From contig JAPYKE020000037.1 of the NCBI GenBank assembly GCA_028554795.2, positions 2,142,501 through 2,206,500 on the forward strand: a stretch of 64,000 nucleotides of DNA, given 5' to 3'. The DNA comes from Sinohyriopsis cumingii. Taxonomy: Eukaryota > Mollusca > Bivalvia > Unionida > Unionidae. Made by a program: the position numbers and the translations under genes. Numbering within the stretch: position 1 is the stretch's first letter; every line of letters begins with the position of its first letter. This document shows, piece after piece, positions 28,200 through 40,740 of the stretch. Below the pieces are notes generated by a model. It made no database searches. It worked only from the letters and a program-made list of their open reading frames with translations, and was not told the DNA's origin.

Positions 28200-31110
28200 A
28201 TATTCATTTAAATGGAAAACTGCTTTTGAAAGAACAATTACTAACTATAACTAATTCAACTTTTTATGTAGCTGGCTTCAATGTTTTACAGATGTTTATA
28301 TTGGTCAAACATAAAACTGAACACCAAATATATAGCGTAAATTCAGAGATCTGTTTAAAAATTACCACTAAGAATTTCCATAAGAATATAAAAGTGATAG
28401 CCAAAGTTTCCGTGTTAGGCAAATTCAAAATCAGTGTATCGCCTCCTTGATATATTCGTTTTTATGTATTAGCTGTCGTGATCACAGCCAAACGTAATAC
28501 ATGAGTTTGACGTACGATTCAACATAATTACATTATCTAACCTAACAAACCTCCTTGTTTATGTTCATTAATTAGGAAACTTAAAGTGGCAGTCGTTTTG
28601 TTCTGTCAAAATGCAAAATAAATTTTTTATCAATGTGGGGAAAATGGATATTTTGGTAACTGCATTTAAAACAAAATAGCATTTCTGGAAAAATCTCCTC
28701 GAAGGTTGTTCTGAAAGGATGGATACAGGCATTCGATATATATTTCCCTAGTGGTTGGTGCCAGTACTGCATATGACGACATTCACAATTTAAGGTTTCT
28801 GCTTAATCCAGTAATCCATTTTGTTTAAACGTGAGCATGCAGGTATCCACCTCATACATAAAACATGCTTGTTCGTAATATCTTCAGAAACGTTTAAACA
28901 ACATAGGAAGGACGAGAAACAACTTGATATAAATGGAAGATATCATATTGAAATTATTATATATTTCGTCTGTCCTTCAGGAGTATTCATCTTTATTTAT
29001 TTTAACACAACCAATCTATGGGACCATACAACCAATCTATATTATCATATGCATTACGCTTAATACTAAGAAAAGGTGGCGCTATAAGAATTATTTTGTT
29101 AATTTCTATCCACGAAATGTAAAACAGTGAACAGTAGGAAGCAGAGAAATATAAAATAACTATAAAGTGAACATGCTTACAATTTTCACCGGGGTATCCT
29201 TGATAGACATACCATCATACTACCCTTTCATCCTCCTCCTCCTCATCTACATTATCTATTTTGATGTAGCCGCCGACAATCATTGTCATTAAAATCAATT
29301 TCATTTTAACTATTGCTTCACAGTGCATAATGACATTATTATATTATAATACCTACTACTTTCCAATTTGACGCACTTTATAGCCTTTGGGCACTGGTAG
29401 CCTTTCCATGGTTGTAGTAACTATTTCTCCGTGCGTACGTGGATTGCGAATCTTTCCTGAACCTTTATTTACAGCAACGGTTGGAGGAACACTTATCAAG
29501 CTGAATAAACGAGATATTGTTAGATTTACCAATATACTCCTAGCTTTCTCTATGACCTTTCATAAAACCTAAATTAATTTTGTCTTTTCTAGTATTAATA
29601 AGAAAACGTTTTCCGTCGTATTATATGTATGCATACTATATAATGAGCTTTGCTGAGATTGTCCAAACTTGCAGCGCGATTGCTTGGAAGTACACCACAC
29701 AAAGAGAAGTATGTTATCGCTATTGACCCGTTGCAGAAAATCTCATGATTATAGAAGAGACATATTGTTTATCAAATAAAGACTTATATACTGCTTTGAT
29801 CTATAGACTAACAACCAAACTATTAAATACCGCTTTCACAAAGCGCCTATTCTGAGCCTAGTACGGTTGAGAATACAAATAAATCAGCTTACATTTAAAA
29901 ATGGTATAAGCATAATTCCGTCATATCCTTTTTATGTTTCTCTAGACGAATTTAGGAGGGACGGCAGGTGACATTAGAGTAAAATTTAATCCAATTCCTC
30001 AACAATGTTATGGAACGAAAAGAGAGATTCAAGTAAGGAAATATATTAACTTTCAAAGATTATATATTGTGATGTAAATTTACTTTATATTATGAGATTA
30101 ACTTTTGTCCTTGGTTGAAAGTTGCAAACAACGTGTTTGCATAGTTAACTTTTATCCACGATTGCAAGTTGTAAATAAATTCTTTACTTGGCAAGAGTTC
30201 AATGTTAATCTTGTTTACAGTTAGACTGCATTTTACCTTTGGAAATCTTCACATGCTATTACGATATAGGTAAACAAAAATGTGTATAAGTAGGGATAAG
30301 AAAACAAATAATTTATTGCTGTTTTATATCAGGCTGATATATATAATTCATCACTAAAGTACTCATTGACTCTTTTAGATTAATACATTATTTTTAACTT
30401 TTCTAAACTTATTCAAAGACATTCTGGATTGCATCATTTTGTTAAATATTAACTTTTAAGACAATTGGAATTCATTCGGAATATTCTATAAGTTTGTACT
30501 TGTGTTAAGAAATTTAGGATCATTTGGGATGCAATTCACAACACTTTAAGTCTTTCTAAATTTCACTTTGTATAGTATTGAAATAAATAACTTGCTTATT
30601 TTAGTTAACTTTTTGGGGGAAGAGGGTAACTATTTTGAGACCTAGAGTCTTAACAGAAATTCAGGGCTAGTCCCGGTTCTGAATTTCTTTACAATGTTTC
30701 GGAGATATTAAAAATTGTATTTAAAATAAAAACTGACTTTGTGTCGAAAGTTTCATTGTCAGTGATAAAATATTTTATTTCACACATTTGAAAAGTCCTT
30801 TAGTGAAAAATGTAATCATCCACACTGTCATATAATGTCAAGAACTTTTTTCAAATCCTACCCAATATCGGATAGAGTAAATGAAAATGGACGCGTTACT
30901 TTAAATTGCCAGACATTATGATTTTTTTATAGCGAAATAATCTTTAACAAAGCAAACGACAAAGAACATTTTGACTCGGTAACAGGATTGGTTAACAGGA
31001 AATAAAAGGAATTACAGTTGTAAAAACAAAGCGATTTGGAATCAAGAAATATACCGCTGCAGAAGAAAAAGATGGAAATAAAAATTCATGGTGAAAAATA
31101 AGAGAATTCA
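28200..31110. other. Host non-coding stretch
   Basis: AT-rich sequence with only chance frames. The part at 30340-30560 is a diverged relative of 1330-1570. A frame starting at 29171 encodes about 39 mostly hydrophobic residues but has no supporting context. Confidence 0.4.
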
Positions 31111-31115
31111 AATGC

Positions 31116-31173
<58 letters not shown>

Positions 31174-31235
31174 GAAGAGAAGAGAAGAGAAGAGAAGTGA
31201 AGTGAAGTGAAGTGAAGTGAAGAAAAGACAATAAC
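31116..31235. repeat. (GA)n, (GAAGA)n and (GAAGT)n microsatellite
   Basis: A long GA run is followed by pentanucleotide repeats; all frames across it are artefacts. Confidence 0.9.
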
Positions 31236-31689
31236 AAAATGCAAATTCAGAGAGATGAAAGGGATAGGCACATTGAGAGTGAAGAAAAGAGAAGAAAATG
31301 CAAATCAGCTGCAAGGAGAGAAAGAGAGAAATACAAACACTGATTTAAATGAGTGGGTACATTGGCTGTTGTTTTCTCTTATGGAATCAGTTCAAGAATC
31401 ATTGGATTGTAATCCTTTTGAACTAGGTTTTGGACATACTGTCCGTGGACATTGAAGATATTGAAAGAGAAACTTCTTTCAAATGAAGTCCAAGATTAAC
31501 TTTCTTCGCCATGTCTCTGATTTCAAATATAAATTGTCAAAGGCTTGTGAAGTAGCAAGAAATAACCATCGCTCTACTCAGTCGAAACAGAAACTAAGGT
31601 ATATCAGAAATATTAGTTCTGCATCTCTTGCCTAAACACCAAATCCTCTTCTGGCTAAATTATATATAACGCATCCAGAGATAGTCAAA

Positions 31690-32410
31690 TGAGTATCGCT
31701 AATACAGTTTAACACATTGCTAAGGAGTATCGCTGATACAGTTTAATACATTGCTAAGGAGTATCGCTGATACAGTTTAACACAAGACCAAGGAGTATCG
31801 CTGATACAGTTAAACACAAGACCAAGAAGTATCGTTGATACAGTTTAACACAAGACCTAGGAGTATCGCTGATACAGTTTAACACAAGACCAATGAGTAT
31901 CGCTAATACAGTTTAACACAAGACCAAGGAGTATCGCTGATACAGTTTAACACAAGACCAAGGAGTATCGCTGATACAGTTTAATACATTGCTAAGGAGT
32001 ATCGCTGATACAGTTTAACACGAGACCAAGGAGTATCGCTGATACAGTTTAACACAAGACCTAGGACTATCGCTGATAGATTTGAACGCAGGGCAAGGAG
32101 TATAGCTGAATCCGTTTTTGATAGGGACAAGGTGCATCGATGATGCGGTTTAATACAGGACCGAGGAGTATCGTTGATACAGTTCAAAACAGGGCCAACG
32201 AGTAACGTTAATGCGCATTAACACAGGGTCACGGAGTAACGCCCATACAATTTAGTACAAGGCTAAATAGTATCGGTGATCAAGTTTAACACAGTGTCAG
32301 TGAGTAACAATGATGCAGTTTAATAAAAGTCCAATGAGTAACGTTCATTTAATTTAACACAGTGCCAATGAGTAACGCTCATACGATTTAGCATAGGAGC
32401 AAGGAGTAGT
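31690..32410. repeat. ~34-bp satellite with internal hairpin
   Basis: About 20 units of GGAGTATCGCTGATACAGTT plus TAACACAAGACCAA are arranged head to tail at 34-bp spacing. The first ~12 are well conserved and the later ones diverge. Each good unit carries the inverted pair GTATC-GCT-GATAC. Confidence 0.9.
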
Positions 32411-33184
32411 GTACTGTGTAAGCGATTTTATGTATTTACTGGAGATATTTTCTCCAATGGAGTTAAAATTATAGCACAATTAGAAAGAAGAGGAGAAAAT
32501 AAAGGCAAAGAAAACAACATACATATATTCCTTTTATTGAAAACTAATAATAATAATAATGATAATAATAATAATAATAATCCAAGCCAACAGCCCACAG
32601 TGGATACAAAATTTAGCATGTGGTACATCAAAATGGAGGTAATCATGCCAAACACTGACATCATCCAAGAACGATAATGAGGTGTAAATGCAAGGTGTTT
32701 GTTCAATAAAAGTGACTTTCAGAAAACATTTTCACATTTGATCGTTCATTTACACATTACTCAAACACTCATACTGGAAAATTAAGATATCATTCATGTA
32801 TATAGATTGGTGCAGTACTAATAATAACTGCAAAAATAATCAAACTAAATCATTAATACGTAAACATGTGAACAATTGTTTTGATCAGGATTTTGTATAC
32901 ACGTCAAAGTATGAACCTTTTTCTAATTTCAAGAATGCCAGGAAAAGTAATAATAAAGGTAACTTCATTTTCAATTTTCTGCTGCATAATTGGCAGATTC
33001 TATTTTCATAACAAATAAGTTGGTACATTCCTATATTTGTTCCTAGCGGTAAATTCCTTGCTCTTAACATTGTTAACAAATTTTCTCAATAAGTAAACCT
33101 AAAGCATCTAAATATCTTTGACATTTAAAATCACCTTTTGTGCACGTATGAAAACATATCAACATTTAACTCGTGCACGAAATT

Positions 33185-33572
33185 ATTTCCTCATCGTTGT
33201 CTAAACGTTTTAATTAATACTTGTTCGTTGTACAAACTTTTTAATTAATACTTGTTCGTTGTATAAACGTTTTAACTAATACTTGTTCGTTGTATAAACG
33301 TTTTAACTAATACTTGTTCGTTGTATAAACGTTTTAACTAATACTTGTTCGTTGTATAAACGTTTTAATTAATACTTGTTCGTTGTATAAACGTTTTAAT
33401 TAATACTTGTTCGTTGTATAAAAGTTTTAACTAATACTTGTTCGTTGTATAAAAGTTTTAAATAATACTTGTTCTTTGTATAAAAGTTTTAATTAATACT
33501 TGTTCGTTGTACAAAAGTTTTAATTAATACTTTTTCGTTGTATAAACGTTTTAACTAATTCTTGTTCATCCC
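33185..33572. repeat. 31-bp satellite
   Basis: About 12 head-to-tail copies of a 31-bp unit containing TAATACTTGTTCGTTGTATA and AACGTTTTAA, with few substitutions. Bases 32410-33185 before it hold only an (AAT)n run near 32547-32582. Confidence 0.9.
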
Positions 33573-33639
33573 CAAGGCCTTTTCTTACCTATATATCAAT
33601 TAATTCTCATTTAAAATGTAATATTCTGACTTGCAGTAT

Positions 33640-33770
33640 TGTAGAAGTACGATGCCATACTGATGAAGTACGGTGCAGTTCTGTAGAGGTACGATGAAGT
33701 GCTGTTGAATCTGTTGAAGGAAGATGCAGTAGTACGATGCAGTACTGTAGACGTACGAAACAATACTTTT
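33640..33770. repeat. Short degenerate repeat with TACGATGCAGTACTG
   Basis: Five to six imperfect repeats of 'GAAGTACGATGCAGTACTGTAGA'-like words. The following stretch to 34480 shows no gene. Confidence 0.6.
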
Positions 33771-34482
33771 GAAGATGTGCCCATCCTGCCGTATATGCTC
33801 TTAAGTTTAAATATATATTAATTGTTACACTGTGCAATGGTTATGTCTACTTATTTCTTTTTCTGTTTCATTAGATGCATGTCAAAGTAATATTTACAAA
33901 GAACACATTTTAAGCTTGAAATTGCAGAATTGCAGTCTCCAACAGCACGTGTGTACTTATAAGCCAACTCAAACAAGCTTTTCGTTTTTTGTTTAAGATG
34001 TTTTCTTGAACTTTTTAAAATGTTTTCATATTTATAGGCATTCCATGTGCAGCAAAGAAACTATATATGATAAATCCAAGCAATGAGACAGACATACAAT
34101 TGTAACGATGTTATATAGCATGCATCCGTCAAGAGATCTGAGAAAGTGGATTCCAGTCATTATCATAATCATCATCGCCATCTTGTTCTTCCTATTCGTC
34201 TTTTCTGATAACCGACGCTATACATTCTATCACGTTAACCTTTTATTTCCAATTATTTAATCTGTGTGTAATCGAAGGTACTAGCATTCTCGACATATCA
34301 CACTAACAATGGAAAGAATTAAATAAAGACAATACACCGGATTCCATCAGTTTATGGTGTAATGTGAATCTCGACATAAAGCAGCTGAGATCCTCAAGGA
34401 ACGTCTTGTCAAGAAACAGATTTACATTTATAGTTGTTTGCATAAAGTCCAAACAGGAAACTATAGTGTCAAGAAGGACAAC

Positions 34483-34488
34483 TTGACC
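34483..34488 (-). terminator. Poly(A) signal of the mucin-like gene
   Basis: AATAAA on the minus strand, about 175 bp past the stop codon of exon 3. Confidence 0.55.
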
Positions 34489-34661
34489 TTTATTCGTAGG
34501 CGATAATTACCTTCCTTGTCATCTGAAATACGGCTGCTTTCAAACATTTTGATGTGAAAATCGGTTACTTTCAAATCTTGTCTGTCGGACAAAATTTCTA
34601 GCAAAGCAAAACGAGAAAAGGCACACTGAAGCCAGTTAGTAGTTTCCTGACAAAGTGGTCT

Positions 34662-35104
34662 CTATTTCATTGTCATGTAAAGAAGACGTATCACCAGGAA
34701 TATAATCCAGTTACCACTTCCACTAATGACAGGGAGCACACCATTACCGGAATCTGTACTTGCATCAGGTTGGGCTGAAGGAGTAACGGGACTTACAGCT
34801 GCAGTTGCTGCAGGAGTAACGGGACTTGCAGCTGCAGTTGCTGCAGGAGTAACGGGACTTACAGCTGCAGCTATGGAAGATTTAGCTCCGTTGACAGAGG
34901 AATCATTTGTAGGGTTGGCCACAGTGGGAACGGACGGTGCATTCGTGGAAGGGGCTGCAGTTGGTACCGTTACAGGTTTGGCTGTAGTTTCAACGGGGGC
35001 TGAAGTTGCCACTGAAGGTACCGTTACAGGTTTGGCTGTAGTTTCAATGGAGACTGCAGTTGTAGAGGGTTCTGTAACAGTTGATGTCTCTTCTGCTGGT
35101 AGAG
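34662..35104 (-). CDS. Mucin-like secreted/anchored protein, exon 3
   Basis: A strong acceptor (TTTTCCCCTTGCATTTAG) precedes 35104. Its phase-1 reading joins exactly to exon 2, which ends in AAA G. The exon encodes about 146 residues rich in Thr, Ala, Pro, Val and Ser, with two TTAKPVTVP segments and a threefold AATAA.SPVTP repeat. It ends in a hydrophobic tail (NWIIFLVIRLLY) and MTMK. The body looks heavily O-glycosylated, and the tail suggests a membrane or GPI anchor. The whole protein would be about 164 residues. The antisense strand is also open but lacks splice and promoter context. No named family is recognised. Confidence 0.7.
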
Positions 35105-35456
35105 CTAAATGCAAGGGGAAAACAGTTAAATCGCTTCAAGCGGCTACTTTTCTTACATTCCACTCCTTAATTGATAATTATTCATACTTTAGGTTCCAGA
35201 CGATTCAAAGAAATACAAGTTATATACAATTTTGTAGCGCGTGTTTCAAGCGTGAATTACTCTAGTAATGCAATTTACACATTGCAAATTGAAAAATATA
35301 TATGGCAAACAATAGTTACTATCCTCTACGTGAAGGTATGCAAAATCATATTGAAAAGCACGAAACATATTAGCGAATTTTTTTTAGAGCTACTTAAATT
35401 TCTCATTTGTTCATTTTTGTAATATAGGAAATGCTTAGGATATATTTATGTCCGTG

Positions 35457-35507
<51 letters not shown>

Positions 35508-35920
35508 AAAACTGTAAACTGATCAGAAGCAAACGTAAGTGATAATACTGGATAGGCAACACTGTTCTATCTTTATTTCAACAATCGATTTCCATTGCTG
35601 ATTTTTTTTTAACGGTTCTAATTTGCATTTAGCTGTGACGCTGTCAGTCTTGTTGCAAATCATTTTAAGGAAACCATGGTGAGATATTGTAGAAGTATGA
35701 CTCTCATAATTATGGTTATTTCTTGCAAAATTTCTCCTGTTTAAAGTTACAAGAGAATGGACAGCAGTTTATTTAGGATATGTTGTAGTCGTTAATGTTG
35801 ATGTATTATTGCGTAGTCAAATGTTATTTGACAGATCCATTTTTGAGAGCTAAATCAGAATAATTGTTCCCAAATCCTATATCCCTCTAGCTGATACGCT
35901 CATAATTATTATCCTCCTAA

Positions 35921-35957
<37 letters not shown>

Positions 35958-37131
35958 GAAGAAGAAGAAGAAGAAGTAGTAGTAGTAATAATAGTAGTAG
36001 TATCAGTATTAGTTTTATTATTTGTTGCTGTTGGTGTTTGTTTTTTGTATTTTTTCATTCGGTAATGTAAGCCAAAGTTACAATTTGAAAGCGAAAAGCA
36101 TACTGCAAATCAAAATTTACGTCACCAGCAAACTCCATTACTTAACAGATATTAATGTCTTGTACGGCTTAAGGAAACCATTATAAAACATTTATTGACT
36201 GATGTATGCTTTTAGTTCCGAAATTTAACTTTTCTAAATTTGATATCAAACATAAATTGTTGTCCTTGTAGGGATGCAGAATAGAAAAGCTGGAATGTAT
36301 TTAAAACGAAACGAATAAATACTATACTTTAGTGAAATAGTATACATATCCTAGACTTTCGATATACTGACTATAAGCTAAAATACAGTATACATTAGCC
36401 ATCAGTTCCATTAACCCTCATTTAATCTAAATATGCAATTCATTAGCATCATACTGCAGTTGTTTTATGTCACTGTTATAACATGGCTTGTTTAAAATTT
36501 CAAAAATATAATTTTATTGCCATCACTTTTGCTATACAGACCTCACCTAATCCACATACTAGCAATCAAGATGTTTCATTTACTCATCAAAACTTTGGTT
36601 ATATCAGTGAATACCAAATCCATATGACAGCAACAGAGAATTTACTTTTCACCACCAACACTTTGTTTATAACACGATCAGCTAATTCAACGCAATAGCC
36701 ACATAGATGTTATAATTTCAGCAGAATGCTCATGGTACTTTCTAACCATTTCAGTTACACATTGTAACTGCTCTTTGGAAACCTAGGTTATGTCAACTTT
36801 GTAGTCTTCAACGAGAATGACCTAAGTCTTACGTTAAGTATTTTATAATCCTTGTCATTGCGACATTAGTTTTGTCTATCGTATACTTTTTAAGTTTTAT
36901 TGACGTTATACATGAGCATCTTATACTCTTTGTGGCATTTTGACATAAACTTTCTCTCACATAATAATTGAATAACTTGAGCAAATATTGTCAAAATTTG
37001 GCACTAACTTTCTCCATATCTGTCCCACTTCTCACAAGCGTAATGAAAAAGAGGTAAGATGTTGTATACAAATCTTATGAGCAGAATTGTTACCTATGAG
37101 TACTATTACAACTTTATTATTATTATTGTTG

Positions 37132-37181
<50 letters not shown>

Positions 37182-37244
37182 TTCTGCTATAAGAAAAGTA
37201 ACGAAAATGACTACGTTTCGGTCAAAAAGTAAAAATGATCCTGC

Positions 37245-37545
37245 CCGGTCCGGTGGCCTTAGTAGTTAAAGGTTCGCGTGTTCGAACTCCGGCTGAGTCT
37301 TACCAAAGATTTAGAAAAATGCTACTAACAGCTGCCGCGCTTGGCGCTCAGCATGAAGATGTTAGTGTTAGGACTATTCGGCCTCGTGTCAGGATAATGT
37401 GACTGAGTGGGACATGATGGTACATATCTGCGTCATGATGCCTCAGTGCTAGACATCACTATAAAAAAATTAAAAATAAAACTGCCACACTTCATACATC
37501 GTAGCGATATGACTAAAATTGTTAAATGTAGCTACAGCTACGTTA
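37245..37545 (+). mobile_element. tRNA-derived SINE (family 1), copy b
   Basis: It has a tRNA-like head with an A-box region (GGTCCGGTGGCCTTAGTAGT) and a B-box variant (GTGTTCGAACTCC). The family body follows ('GTGTTAGGACTATTCGGCC', 'CAGGATAATGTGACTGAG') and the 3' phrase GCTACGTTAAAAATC. Confidence 0.85.
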
Positions 37546-38149
37546 AAAATCTAATTCACACGATCACACATTCTTAAAATCGTAAACATAAATCCAACAA
37601 AAAGACCACAAAAGTTTTGCAAAAATTCCATAATGTTGTTTTCATAGAATGATATACAGTATACAGTATGTATTCATAGAAAGTCAGTTAGGAAATAAGC
37701 ACAAACATTACTTAAATCGCGGTTTCTATTTACTTTATAGTATTTGTGTTTTTATATATTGGCTCGCCATAATTTTATTCCGACTAACACACTATTTGTA
37801 ACGTCTATATGCAGTTGACTCCGGTACCCAGATGAAATAGAAAGCGTTTTGTTTTCATTTAAAGCTTGAAACAGAGACAAAAGCATGTATGTCGTCTGTG
37901 TATCCGTAATTATTAGGAAAACACCGTATAATACGGGAAAATATGTGTGTAAGTTTTCAGTGAGCCTTAACTTTGATTTAAGATTAAAATAGTATGACAA
38001 AAGAAAGACTATACATCTCTGGAGGGGATTTGGGTTGATGATCAGGTAATACGTTATCAATTACTATGTGTTTGTTATTTGGTTGATGATAAGGTAATGG
38101 GCTATACATTACAGGTGCTTAGTGTTTTATGGCACATAAAATCAATCAG

Positions 38150-38258
38150 GCTGTAAAGTGAAGAGACACGTGTAGCAAAATGCAAGCTGAACCGACGGCA
38201 GGAATCGAACCCACAACTGTCTGGGTAGCTAGTATGTCACACTAATCACACACTCACT
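38150..38258 (-). mobile_element. tRNA-like SINE head, other family
   Basis: The minus strand has a B-box (GGGTTCGATTCCTGCCG) and an upstream 'GTGACATACTAGCTACCCAG' stretch resembling a decayed tRNA. No long body is recognised. Confidence 0.5.
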
Positions 38259-38472
38259 ACGGTTTTCATGAACTATTTTAGCTTTTGACAAATTAAACGA
38301 AAAGAACAACAGGGTAAAATATTACCAAAAAAACGGGCTGATTTACACAATGTACAATATATAATATTCTTAGAATCATATAGGTTTCCAATGAGTGTTA
38401 TAACCCAACAAAAAAGAAAATGAAGAACAATAAAACATTACATCTACACCAAAGAAATGAAATAAAACTTAC

Positions 38473-38521
38473 CTTTCTGTATGATAAGAATGGCCAGCAT
38501 ACAAATTACACGTAATTGTAT
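38473..38521 (-). CDS. Mucin-like gene, exon 2 (signal peptide)
   Basis: A 49-nt exon between acceptor TTTCAG (38522) and donor AAAG|GTAAGT (38473/38472). It encodes IQLRVICMLAILIIQK plus one base. Joined to the Met from exon 1 this is a classical signal peptide. The phase matches exon 3 exactly. Confidence 0.75.
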
Positions 38522-38892
38522 CTGAAATAGATACGAAACAAAGCTGTAATGATTGATGTCAAGCTTGATTATTTAAAACATTATTATTATCATTATCATT
38601 ATTATTATCATTATTATTATTATTATTATTAGTAGTAGTAGTAGTAGTAATAGTAGTAGTAGTAGCATGATCTACCTCAGATAACTGGTCCCGTTTTATT
38701 AATTTTTGCACACAAATAAATATACTACATTTTTGTGAGGTTTAATTTTCTGCGTTCTGTTATTCTTTCTACATTTGATGGGCAAAATAGTTTTCTTTCA
38801 AATCTCATTATTTTGATGGGTATTTTAAATTGTTTTGGATGGTACGTCTAGTGTTTGTGTTGACGTTCAATCCCCCCTTTCCCTTGATGATG

Positions 38893-38893
38893 G

Positions 38894-38934
<41 letters not shown>
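38893..38934. repeat. (GT)n microsatellite
   Basis: GT dinucleotide run inside intron 1 of the mucin-like gene. Confidence 0.95.
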
Positions 38935-38937
<3 letters not shown>

Positions 38938-38979
38938 ATAAAGAGAAATAGTTAAGAGAAATATTTATTGTGTACTTAC

Positions 38980-39045
38980 CATTTCACTGTTGGGTTTTGT
39001 TCAGTAATCGATGTGATTAAATTGTTGGTTAGAACGATATCATTG
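38980..39045 (-). CDS. Mucin-like gene, exon 1 (5' UTR and ATG)
   Basis: The exon ends in AATG|GTAAGTAC at 38980/38979, so the start codon is the last codon of exon 1. The 5' edge is estimated from a TATA box (TATATAAG, 39076-39069), placing transcription start near 39045. Confidence 0.6.
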
Positions 39046-39068
39046 AGAAAATGTGTATGCATGTCCTT

Positions 39069-39076
39069 CTTATATA
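39069..39076 (-). promoter_or_regulatory. TATA box of the mucin-like gene
   Basis: TATATAAG on the minus strand, about 30 bp before the inferred transcription start. Confidence 0.55.
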
Positions 39077-39079
39077 GTA

Positions 39080-40689
39080 CTGAATATCGGTTGTCATGGT
39101 AATAACAAACGTTAAAGCGACTATGGTGCAACGTAGGTTCTTTTGCGTATTACCACTTCATGCCAAAATAAATATTATTGCCAGGAGTATTGCGCATATA
39201 TGTGTACAGGAAGAAAACACGTTGCTTAACTCTAAGGTGACATGATCTACATCTTGACACATGTGTTCTTATCTTCATTCCCTGATTACACAGGCAGAAA
39301 CATGCGGTTACGTGTGGAGAAAGGTTTAGAACATTCCCAAAATCTACCAAGAGCACTGTAACAAACAGAACCAATGGAAAGGAAATACATAAACAACGTC
39401 AGATATGACAATTTACCTTGTCGTAAAGGCTTTGAAAATTGAAATATTTTTTTAATGAAAGGAACAATAATTATCCTACATCATACCTTCCCTTTTCGAT
39501 AATTCATTGACTGTTTTCTCCGAGACATTGTAAATTATTTAATATTATGCACAAAATTACACAGTAATTGAGAAGGATGAAATCAATCAACGATAACAGA
39601 TTCTGTGAATGTAATATTTTTGTTCAAGTTTCACCTGTTTCGTTGTCATTGTATCCCCTGTCCAATCTTATGGACTGGTCATATAATGTATCCATAATCC
39701 TACCTTTCGTGAAAATATAAAAGTAAACTATATGTTCCTTATTAAATAAATAAGATACGGACGTACTAAATACTGCCGAAATAGACTACATAGATACATG
39801 TAAATGTAAATTTTCTAACTCTTCAAAGCGTTTATTTCTCCGGTATTCACTTACTTTTTTCGTTCTCTGTAGTTGGCTTTGACTGGAGAGAAAATACAAT
39901 GACGGCAACAATACCTTCCTAAAGCACATCATATCAATTTTAAATAAAAATTAAAATTATGTAGAAAAATATTGACATTCTGCGATGTATGTATACATGC
40001 ATGCATGCATGCATGCGTGTGTATGTATGTATGCTTGTATCTATGTATGTATGTATGTATGTATGTATGCATGTATGCATGTATGTATGTTTAGGGTTCC
40101 ATTGCACATCAGCACAATTGCGGCTTTAATGTAAAGATAGCGATCTGGTATCTCAAAACTAAGATAAAAGCAAAAATGGTAACTTTCTTAAAATAAAATG
40201 TTTGACTTTTTATTACGTACAACTGCACCCTTTAAAGAATCAAAGACCATCGCCTGTTAAGACATCTTACGACATTTTACCCTTCTTCGTGTGTCTATTC
40301 AACTTCCTTGAACACGTTAGAAAGTTTAGAGTGTAGGTGGTAAAAAACCTATTTAGGATTTCCTGGAGGGGGGGGGGGATGATGTGAGAAGTGGAGAGCA
40401 TTTATTAATTTCTTTCTCACCTCGTTCAATCTAAATCTAATACTACAGTCTGCATTTCCAGAAAGATAGTCAATCATCAACCATGTTTGATTATTGAATA
40501 AAAACATTCGAGTTTATTCACACAATAACAACATCAACAGGTCCGCGTGGAGAGACGTGGATCTATGTTTCAAATGTTGCTATCTTACTAGGTTCGAGTT
40601 ATAGAACCATTAGAAAGGCTGGCATAGTGTCATTAATATGGATACTGACAGAGACCCGTCTTGCTTAAATGTTTTTTTTTTTTTTTTTT

Positions 40690-40740
<51 letters not shown>

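Larger units (their letters stand above)
35105..38472 (-). other. Intron 2 of the mucin-like gene
   Basis: Bounded by GTAAGT at 38472 and TTTAG at 35105. It contains trinucleotide runs near 35458, 35922 and 37112, a SINE at 37245-37545, and a tRNA-like SINE head near 38150. Nothing coding is seen inside. Confidence 0.6.

Noticed and set aside
31690..32410. Possible CRISPR-like array
   Set aside because: Units are contiguous 34-bp repeats without unique spacers, in a eukaryotic context with no cas genes.
34726..35265. Plus-strand Ala/Val/Gly-rich open frame opposite the mucin-like exon
   Set aside because: No promoter or splice support; the minus strand has exact splice phases, TATA box and poly(A) signal.
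39150..39374. Minus-strand frame with hydrophobic start and several Cys upstream of the mucin-like gene
   Set aside because: No splice or promoter context of its own, and it lies upstream of another gene's TATA box.
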